Origin: Pannonibacter sp. SL95
GTDB lineage: Bacteria > Pseudomonadota > Alphaproteobacteria > Rhizobiales > Stappiaceae
Direction: 5' to 3'
Assembly (NCBI RefSeq): GCF_026672425.1
Contig: NZ_JAPPRC010000003.1
Location: 1,160,501 to 1,224,500 of the forward strand
DNA: 64,000 bases
Below, in pieces: positions 58,764 to 64,000 of this stretch. The notes under the pieces are model-generated. The model was not told the DNA's origin, ran no database searches, and was given only the letters and a program-made list of their open reading frames with translations. Each line of letters starts with the position of its first letter. Position 1 is the first letter of the stretch. A program made the position numbers and the translations under genes.

Positions 58764-60539
58764 TCAGACCAGCGCCTTGCCTTCGGCGGAAATGGCGTTG
58801 GCGACGGCTTCGTCGTTGGCCTCATCCGGAAGCAGCATTTCGTTATGGGCCTTGCCCGACGGAATCATCGGGAAGCAGTTGGCAAGATTTGCCACACGGC
58901 AATCGAACAGCACCGGACGGTTGACCGCGATCATCTCGAGGATGGCGTCATCCAGTTCGCCCGGCTTGTCGACGCGGAAGCCGACGCCGCCATAGGCCTC
59001 AGCCAGCTTCACGAAGTCCGGCAGGCTTTCCATGTAGGAGTGCGACAGGCGGTTGCCATGCAACAGCTGCTGCCACTGACGCACCATGCCCATGTACTGG
59101 TTGTTCAGGATGAAGATCTTGATCGGCAGGCCGAACTGCACCGCCGTCGACATTTCCTGCATGTTCATCAGGACGGAAGCATCACCAGCCACGCAGACGC
59201 AGAGCGCATCCGGATGTGCGACCTGTGCGCCGAGAATGGCGGGCAGGCCGTAGCCCATGGTGCCAAGGCCGCCGGAGGTGAGCCAGTGGTTCGGCGATTC
59301 AAAGCCGAGATACTGGGCTGCCCACATCTGATGTTGGCCGACTTCGGTCGAGATATAGGTGTCGCGGCCCTTGGTGAGCGCGGCGAGGCGCTGCAGGGCG
59401 TACTGCGGCATGATGACGTCGCTGTTCGGCGTGTAGGCAAGGCAGTTGCGCGCGCGCCAGAGGTTGATCTGGCCCCACCAGGCCTTCATGGCCGAAGGAT
59501 CGGCCTTGTTGCCGGAGGTCCGCCAGAGGCGAACGAGATCTTCCAGGACATGACCGACGTCGCCGATGATCGGCACGTCGACCTTGACGATCTTGTTGAT
59601 CGACGACGGGTCGATGTCGATGTGGATCTTGCGGGCGTTCGGTGCAAAGGCATCGATGCGGCCGGTGATGCGGTCGTCGAAGCGTGCACCGATGCAGATC
59701 ATGACGTCGCAATCATGCATCGCCATGTTGGCTTCGTAGGTGCCGTGCATGCCAAGCATGCCGAGCCAGTTCTCGCCCGAGGCCGGATAGGCGCCGAGGC
59801 CCATCAAGGTCGAGGTGATCGGGAAGCCGGTGAGCTGGACAAGTTCGCGCAGCAGGATGCTGGCCTGCGGGCCGGAATTGATGACGCCGCCGCCGGTGTA
59901 GAACACAGGCTTCTTGGCGTTTGCCATCAGTTCGATCGCATGACGGATCGCGGTGATGTCACCCTTGACCTGCGGCCGGTAGCTCTTGTGCGCTGCAGCC
60001 GGGGTCGCCGTCGGGCCCTGGTAAATGCCCTTGGCGAACTGCACATCCTTGGGGATGTCGATGACGACCGGACCCGGACGGCCCGAGGTCGCAACATAGA
60101 AGGCTTCGTGCAGGATGCGCGGCAGGTCGTTGACGTTGCGGACCAGCCAGTTGTGCTTGGTGCAGTTGCGCGTGATGCCGACGGTGTCGCATTCCTGGAA
60201 GGCGTCCGTGCCGATCAGATGCGTCGGAACCTGGCCGGTCAGGCAGACGAGCGGAATGGAATCGAGCATCGCATCGGTCAGCGCGGTGACCATGTTGGTC
60301 GCGCCAGGACCGGAGGTGACGAGAACAACGCCCGGCTTGCCGGTCGAGCGCGCATAGCCTTCGGCCGCATGGCCTGCGCCCTGCTCGTGACGGACCAGAA
60401 TGTGCTGGATGTCGTCCTGCTGGATGATCTCGTCATAGATCGGCAGCACAGCGCCGCCGGGATAGCCGAAGACATGTTGAACACCCTGGTCTTTCAGCGC
60501 CTGGAGCACCATTTCGGCTCCGGTCATCTCCCGTGTCAT
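58764..60539 (-). CDS. ilvB: Acetolactate synthase large subunit IlvB
   Basis: Thiamine-diphosphate enzyme of the first common branched-chain step. The 591-residue protein shows VFGYPGGAVLPIYDEI, the activating glutamate in RHEQGAGHAAEGYARSTG, GLGAYPASGENWLGMLGMHG, and the cofactor motif GDASVLMNMQEMSTA...FILNN. The gene is preceded by a leader peptide and an intrinsic terminator, so it is probably controlled by attenuation. Confidence 0.96.
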   Translation of the reverse strand: MTREMTGAEMVLQALKDQGVQHVFGYPGGAVLPIYDEIIQQDDIQHILVRHEQGAGHAAEGYARSTGKPGVVLVTSGPGATNMVTALTDAMLDSIPLVCLTGQVPTHLIGTDAFQECDTVGITRNCTKHNWLVRNVNDLPRILHEAFYVATSGRPGPVVIDIPKDVQFAKGIYQGPTATPAAAHKSYRPQVKGDITAIRHAIELMANAKKPVFYTGGGVINSGPQASILLRELVQLTGFPITSTLMGLGAYPASGENWLGMLGMHGTYEANMAMHDCDVMICIGARFDDRITGRIDAFAPNARKIHIDIDPSSINKIVKVDVPIIGDVGHVLEDLVRLWRTSGNKADPSAMKAWWGQINLWRARNCLAYTPNSDVIMPQYALQRLAALTKGRDTYISTEVGQHQMWAAQYLGFESPNHWLTSGGLGTMGYGLPAILGAQVAHPDALCVCVAGDASVLMNMQEMSTAVQFGLPIKIFILNNQYMGMVRQWQQLLHGNRLSHSYMESLPDFVKLAEAYGGVGFRVDKPGELDDAILEMIAVNRPVLFDCRVANLANCFPMIPSGKAHNEMLLPDEANDEAVANAISAEGKALV

Positions 60540-60615
60540 CGCATCATTTCCTTAGCGTTTGGCCCCTGGATGGGGCTGGCGATCGTGGCTTGGAGGATTT
60601 GCGGGGGGCTGGAAC

Positions 60616-60639
60616 GAAAAAGGGCTCCGAAGGAGCCCT
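60616..60639 (-). terminator. ilvBN attenuator terminator
   Basis: AGGGCTCC-TT-CGGAGCCCT-type hairpin followed on the minus strand by TTTTTCG, about 75 bases before ilvB. Upstream, GCGCGCC (60644-60650) and GGCGCGC (60683-60689) can form an alternative long stem containing the leader peptide's end, which gives a standard attenuation switch. Confidence 0.8.
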
Positions 60640-60667
60640 GTCTGCGCGCCAACCCGTTCCGAACGGA

Positions 60668-60718
60668 TCAAACCGTTCCGGCGGCGCGCGTCCCTACTAC
60701 CAGAATCAGACTTGCCAT
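60668..60718 (-). CDS. ilvL: ilvBN leader peptide (putative)
   Basis: A 16-residue peptide, MASLILVVGTRAAGTV, whose third to eighth codons include Leu, Ile, Leu, Val, Val, the amino acids made by the pathway. It lies upstream of the terminator hairpin and of ilvB. The ribosome site is weak, but position, codon content and the competing hairpins agree with an attenuation leader. Confidence 0.75.
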   Translation of the reverse strand: MASLILVVGTRAAGTV

Positions 60719-61089
60719 CTCGAGCAACCTGCTGCCAGCTCCATCCCCCGACCCGCATATCGGGCCGATCAGGACGAGATCGTTTCTCTCTTGCCCGCGG
60801 CACCTGAACCAGACAGCCACACAAGCGATTGCGCCGCACACTAGTCGCGGCCCGGACGGAGGTCAAGATCAAATTCTGAAAGTTTCGCAAATCCGGCATC
60901 TGCTTGCCGAATGTTGCGTGACGCATTGCTACCTCAAACATTCCCCATCGTCCTCAATGGCTTGAAAAGTTTCCCACAGCTTCGACGGCTCACCACAAAA
61001 ACTTCATCGAAGGGGGTTGCCAGAGGAAAGGGGCATGGGTATAAGCCGCTCATCCGACGCGGACGGCACGTTCGATCCGGCGGCGAGAT
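60719..61089. other. Gap between ilv leader and tRNA-Lys
   Basis: No gene seen. It must carry the ilvBN promoter (minus strand) and the tRNA promoter (plus strand). I could not pick either with confidence. Confidence 0.4.
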
Positions 61090-61165
61090 GGGTGTATAGC
61101 TCAGTTGGTAGAGCATCTGACTCTTAATCAGACGGTCCAAGGTTCGAATCCTTGTGCACCCACCA
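61090..61165 (+). tRNA. tRNA-Lys (anticodon CUU)
   Basis: A 76-base tRNA with CCA encoded. The acceptor stem GGGTGTA pairs with TGCACCC (including one G-U), the D-arm contains AGCTCAGTTGGTAGAGC, the anticodon loop is CTCTTAA with CUU for lysine codon AAG, and the T-arm contains GGTTCGAATCC. All stems pair. Confidence 0.97.
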
Positions 61166-61766
61166 TCTCCTTCTAAAGATGTGAAGAGCGCCGATTGGCG
61201 CTAGGGCAGGGTGGCGAAAGCCGCCTTTTTTGTTGTCTGCGCTCTCGCTTTCGCTTGATGTTTTGGCGAGGTGAAGCGCAGCGGCCAGATACCGGCTGAT
61301 CTGTGCATCGGGGCACCCACCTGCGGAGCCATTGTCTCGCCGCTCTTTCGCGGTCCCGGTCTGAGAAGTCGCTCCTGCAACCTCCATACAACTAGATCTG
61401 ATCCGGTCAGGACAGGTTTCCTGAGCTGCGCCAAGGTTTGCCTTGCGGGGTGATTGTTATTCTGGGTTGTGTCGAGCGTGTGGCGTGCTGGTTGTATTTG
61501 AGTTGCATTTCCGCAATCAAGGGTAGATTTCCGCCGTCGGTCTGTCAGTTCTTTCCAGTCAGATGATGCATGTAGGTCACCCACAGGAACGACTGCTTCC
61601 GGCCATTCAAACACAGCGTTATTCTAAAGAAAAACATGCCTAACAAATTCCTAACGTATCGCATATTTAAATAAAAAATCTTCGGATCTAATGTCACGAA
61701 GGAATATCTTCAGCGTCTCTGAGAGCACAAGGCCGTAAAAGAGCCAAATGCGCAGGGAGACAGTCC
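61166..61766. other. Gap tRNA-Lys to sigma factor gene, AT-rich near its right end
   Basis: Apart from the tRNA terminator I see no gene or RNA. From about 61610 to 61700 the composition becomes A/T-rich, contrasting with flanking genes. The sigma factor's promoter should lie there; no clear consensus is visible. Confidence 0.5.
61210..61232 (+). terminator. Terminator after tRNA-Lys
   Basis: GGTGGC-GAAA-GCCGCC, a six-base-pair stem closed by a GAAA tetraloop, followed by TTTTTTG, 45 bases after the tRNA. Confidence 0.85.
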
Positions 61767-62369
61767 GTGGACGAGATCAGGAAGCGCGCGATGTTGGAAA
61801 CGATGCCTGCCGGTGGCCTCTGGTCGAGCTGGATTGACGATGGCCCGGTGCTGCGGCGCAGGGCAATGCGGTTGACCCGAGGCGATCGGGAAGAGGCGGA
61901 AGACCTGCTCTCGTCGACGCTGATCAAGGCGATCAGTCACGTGGAGCGGACCGACACGCAGGTTCGTGAGCCGCGCGCATTTCTGCTGTTCGCCCTGAAG
62001 AACGAATACATCTCGAGGTTGCGGCGGCGGAATTCGGAGCGGCAAGTCCGCGATTTCTCGGCCGACATCTACGAGGACAGCACGGCAGACATGGCCGACA
62101 GCCGCCCGAGCCAGGAACATCTTCTCTGGCAGCAGGAAGCGCTCGCCAGGGTGATGCGGCTGATCGACCGGTTGCCGGAGGAGCACCAGAGGATCTTCGA
62201 GATGCGCTTCTGCGATGAGCTGGGCTACCGCGAGATCGCTGCTGACCTGGGTATTTCGGAGGCCCTGGCGCGCAAGCGGGTACAGAACCTGCGGCAGATG
62301 CTGCGAGCAGGTCTCGAACATGCGGAAGAGCCGAAGCTGATCCCGCCGCCGTCACGGCGGAAAGGGTGA
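61767..62369 (+). CDS. ECF-type RNA polymerase sigma factor
   Basis: A 200-residue sigma-70 family protein with only regions 2 and 4. Region 2 reads LRRRAMRLTRGDREEAEDLLSSTLIKAI and FLLFALKNEYISRLRRR. Region 4 reads IDRLPEEHQRIFEMRFCDELGYREIAADLGISEALARKRVQNLRQML, ending in a basic tail. The start is GTG 61767; no anti-sigma gene is visible on either side. The RebB-family gene begins 48 bases downstream on the same strand, so a role in switching on that locus is likely but inferred. Confidence 0.9.
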   Translation: MDEIRKRAMLETMPAGGLWSSWIDDGPVLRRRAMRLTRGDREEAEDLLSSTLIKAISHVERTDTQVREPRAFLLFALKNEYISRLRRRNSERQVRDFSADIYEDSTADMADSRPSQEHLLWQQEALARVMRLIDRLPEEHQRIFEMRFCDELGYREIAADLGISEALARKRVQNLRQMLRAGLEHAEEPKLIPPPSRRKG

Positions 62370-62417
62370 AACGTCCAGAGGGATACGGCAATCGCGAGCT
62401 GAACAGGAAAATCTACC

Positions 62418-62642
62418 ATGGTCGATCTTGTAAACGCACAAATCACCGATGCAGTCACCCAGACCAATGTGAAGGTTGTGGCGGAGGCGCCGGCCCAGGC
62501 GATCGCCAGTCTGTATCAGGTCAGCAGCCATGCGACCGGTCTTTCGATCCAGAACGCCGTGCACAGCCAGCAGGCCATGAACCAGATCATGACGGCGGTC
62601 GTGTCGAAAGCAGTGCAGCTGATCATGGACATCGGAGAGTAG
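62418..62642 (+). CDS. rebB: RebB family R-body protein
   Basis: A 74-residue protein closely matching the RebB/killing-trait domain: VNAQITDAVTQTNVKVVAEAP, then IASLYQVSSHATGLSIQNAVHSQQAMNQIM. Reb proteins polymerise into R-bodies, coiled protein ribbons that unroll suddenly and, in Caedibacter, are linked to killing of sensitive paramecia. It has no signal peptide or membrane segment. AGGAAA precedes the ATG. It is flanked by the sigma factor gene and by a second RebB-like gene. Confidence 0.88.
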   Translation: MVDLVNAQITDAVTQTNVKVVAEAPAQAIASLYQVSSHATGLSIQNAVHSQQAMNQIMTAVVSKAVQLIMDIGE

Positions 62643-62768
62643 CGGCTGCGCGCCACGGGCCGGAGCTATTTCCCGGCCGGCGTGACGGAAGCGCCCCTCG
62701 TCCTGTTGCGGTAACCCGCCGGCGGTCAGTGGACCTGTCGCCGGGATCGATTCCACGGGAGACGGATC

Positions 62769-63776
62769 ATGTGGCTGGCGTCAGGACTCCAGCGTCTGAA
62801 GTCATTCTTTGACGGACCGCCGCAAGCCGCTCCAGCTGGTGCGGAGCACGGTGCGGATTGGGCCGACGGCGGAAACGATGGCTGGACTGCCGATTGGGTG
62901 CCCGACCGGCCGCGGCGGCGCCTGACTGCTGATGGTCTTGCCGGAGCGCCGAACGGAACGCGCGCCACGGCACATGTCATGGAAGGGGCCTCGCGTGGGG
63001 CGAGCGTCAGCCGTCCGCGCCCGCAAACCGACGCGCCCACCACAAGCAACCGGGAAACCCGCGACAAACAGGGAAGGTCTGACATGGACATTCAGGGTCA
63101 AGGCAGCCTGGCCGCCGAAGGCAGGATGAACGGAGCGGCTGCACATGGTGCATTCGCCGCCCTGTCGGAAGACAACGACGCGCCGGCGCGACCGCAGAGG
63201 ATGACCGGCGAGGACATGGTGCGCCGCAGTCCTGCCCCGAGCCGGAGTGCTGAACCGGCCATCGCCCTTGCGGCAGCACCAGGCGGTGGTGGCAAGGGCA
63301 CGGGCGGGCTTGGTGCCGGTATCGGCGGCAATGGTCTTGGTGACGGGGGCGGCGATGGTACGGGCGATGATCCTCCGGCGCCTCCCGCGCCTCCTGCCCC
63401 TCCCGCGCCATCGGGTGGCAGTACCTCGGCACTGAACCAGCAGGTGGTTCAGGCCGTCCAGTTTTCCAATACGGAGAACCTTGCCTATGGCATGAAGATG
63501 GCCGTAACGCCGCCGGAAATCATGGTGGGTCAGACCACCGGGCAGGCGGTGCAGGATGCAGCCAGTTACATGAACGCCATCATGCAGATCGCGGTCGCAG
63601 CCCAGGCCATTGCGATCAAGAAGGCCGCGCAGGGTCCTGTTGGTGAAGCCGAGGCGGTCCCGCTGCTGGCTGAAATCCAGAGCATGGTGACCGCCGCCGT
63701 GCAGGTCTACGGGTCCGTGAGCACGACGGCCGGCCAGTCGGCCCAGACGATCTTCAGCGATCTCAAGACACCCTGA
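62769..63776 (+). CDS. Long low-complexity protein with C-terminal RebB-like domain
   Basis: A 335-residue protein. Residues 1-215 are mostly disordered in appearance: charged and Ala/Arg-rich, then a Gly-rich block (GGGGKGTGGLGAGIGGNG, about 172-190) and a PPAPPAPPAPPAP run near 203-214. Residues 218-335 resemble RebB (LNQQVVQAVQFSNTENLAYG, then GQAVQDAASYMNAIMQIAVA). ATG 62769 has GGAG 7 bases upstream; ATG 63084 has GGAAGG 6 bases upstream and would give a 230-residue form. Perhaps a capping or membrane-contacting R-body subunit, but this is inference. Confidence 0.75.
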   Translation: MWLASGLQRLKSFFDGPPQAAPAGAEHGADWADGGNDGWTADWVPDRPRRRLTADGLAGAPNGTRATAHVMEGASRGASVSRPRPQTDAPTTSNRETRDKQGRSDMDIQGQGSLAAEGRMNGAAAHGAFAALSEDNDAPARPQRMTGEDMVRRSPAPSRSAEPAIALAAAPGGGGKGTGGLGAGIGGNGLGDGGGDGTGDDPPAPPAPPAPPAPSGGSTSALNQQVVQAVQFSNTENLAYGMKMAVTPPEIMVGQTTGQAVQDAASYMNAIMQIAVAAQAIAIKKAAQGPVGEAEAVPLLAEIQSMVTAAVQVYGSVSTTAGQSAQTIFSDLKTP

Positions 63777-63865
63777 CCGTCTCATCGGTCCGGACACGAC
63801 CAGACCCTTGCGAAGCAGTCTTCGCCGGGCAGGGACCACGCATGCCCGAAAAAGGAGCGGTGATC

Positions 63866-64000
63866 ATGGAACTCGAAATCAATGTCATCTGTACCGAACT
63901 GGACAGCCTGCTGGCTGACTTTCTGACCAGCTGGGCCGAGGATCTGGGCAAGGAGCGCGACGCTGCCGAGCTTGAACGGCTCTACTGCATGTATCCGCGC
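63866..64000 (+). CDS. Start of an unidentified gene, cut by the window edge
   Basis: ATG 63866 is 8 bases after AAGGAG and opens a frame that runs off the window (45 codons seen). The visible part is acidic and helical (MELEINVICTELDSLLADFL, SWAEDLGKERDAAELERLY). No family is recognised from this fragment. It follows the RebB-like gene by 89 bases on the same strand and probably belongs to the same unit. Confidence 0.6.
   Translation, partial: MELEINVICTELDSLLADFLTSWAEDLGKERDAAELERLYCMYPR

Noticed and set aside
58680-60965. 761-codon frame opposite ilvN and ilvB
   Set aside because: Shadow of ilvBN, which have clear motifs, a leader and a terminator.
61201-61614. 137-codon minus-strand frame next to tRNA-Lys
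   Set aside because: It has no ribosome site or similarity and overlaps the tRNA terminator.

Overview
The window is GC-rich chromosomal DNA of an alphaproteobacterium, most likely of the Rhizobiales/Hyphomicrobiales. The reasons are the lpxC-bamD-recN-ligA gene order at the left edge, an alphaproteobacterial SspB, a circularly permuted (two-piece type) tmRNA gene, a leader that looks like the serC motif upstream of serC-serA, and several families common in that order (DUF1127, DUF4169, RHH_4 ribbon-helix-helix, DUF4087). A marine Stappiaceae-like genus would fit, but that is inference and not proven by the sequence.

Layout. 1-6.8 kb: end of the cell-division/envelope cluster (lpxC 3' end, bamD, recN, ligA) with a GIY-YIG gene. 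A 0.9 kb gap after lpxC holds copies of a palindromic repeat. 7-13.6 kb: UvrD/PcrA helicase, an AT-rich gap, an OmpR/EnvZ-type two-component pair, prmA and a DUF1127 protein. 13.8-21.6 kb: Xaa-Pro aminopeptidase, a D-lactate-dehydrogenase-type flavoprotein, and an AsmA gene read in three successive frames because of two single-base insertions. 21.7-23.2 kb (minus strand): tmRNA, sspB, DUF4169 and a ribbon-helix-helix gene. 23.4-30.4 kb: thyA, GDPD, folA and GNAT, then hflK-hflC-DUF2065-degP (membrane and periplasmic proteolysis). 30.7-36.6 kb: a large GGDEF-EAL protein, serB and miaA diverging from overlapping start codons, a GNAT and an ABM protein.

36.7-60.7 kb is rich in amino-acid biosynthesis: leuA with a leucine-rich leader peptide, serC-serA with a leader, ilvC, a second phosphoglycerate dehydrogenase, and ilvB-ilvN with a leader peptide plus terminator attenuator. 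Between these lie a PhzF protein, a GNAT-Nudix fusion, a GNAT/DUF1778 toxin-antitoxin pair, a pirin, an ABC-2 exporter, a lipoprotein DD-carboxypeptidase, a TetR regulator, a DJ-1/PfpI protein, small secreted or membrane proteins, a GSCFA/SGNH protein and pdxJ. serB, serC and two serA-type genes place all three steps of serine synthesis in the window. PdxJ and SerC also both belong to pyridoxal phosphate synthesis.

61-64 kb: tRNA-Lys(CUU), an AT-rich gap, then an ECF-type sigma factor followed by a small RebB-family protein, a long low-complexity protein ending in a RebB-like domain, and an incomplete gene at the edge. This looks like the start of an R-body (reb) locus with its own sigma factor and is the most unusual system here. 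The window cuts it off, so its full content is unknown.
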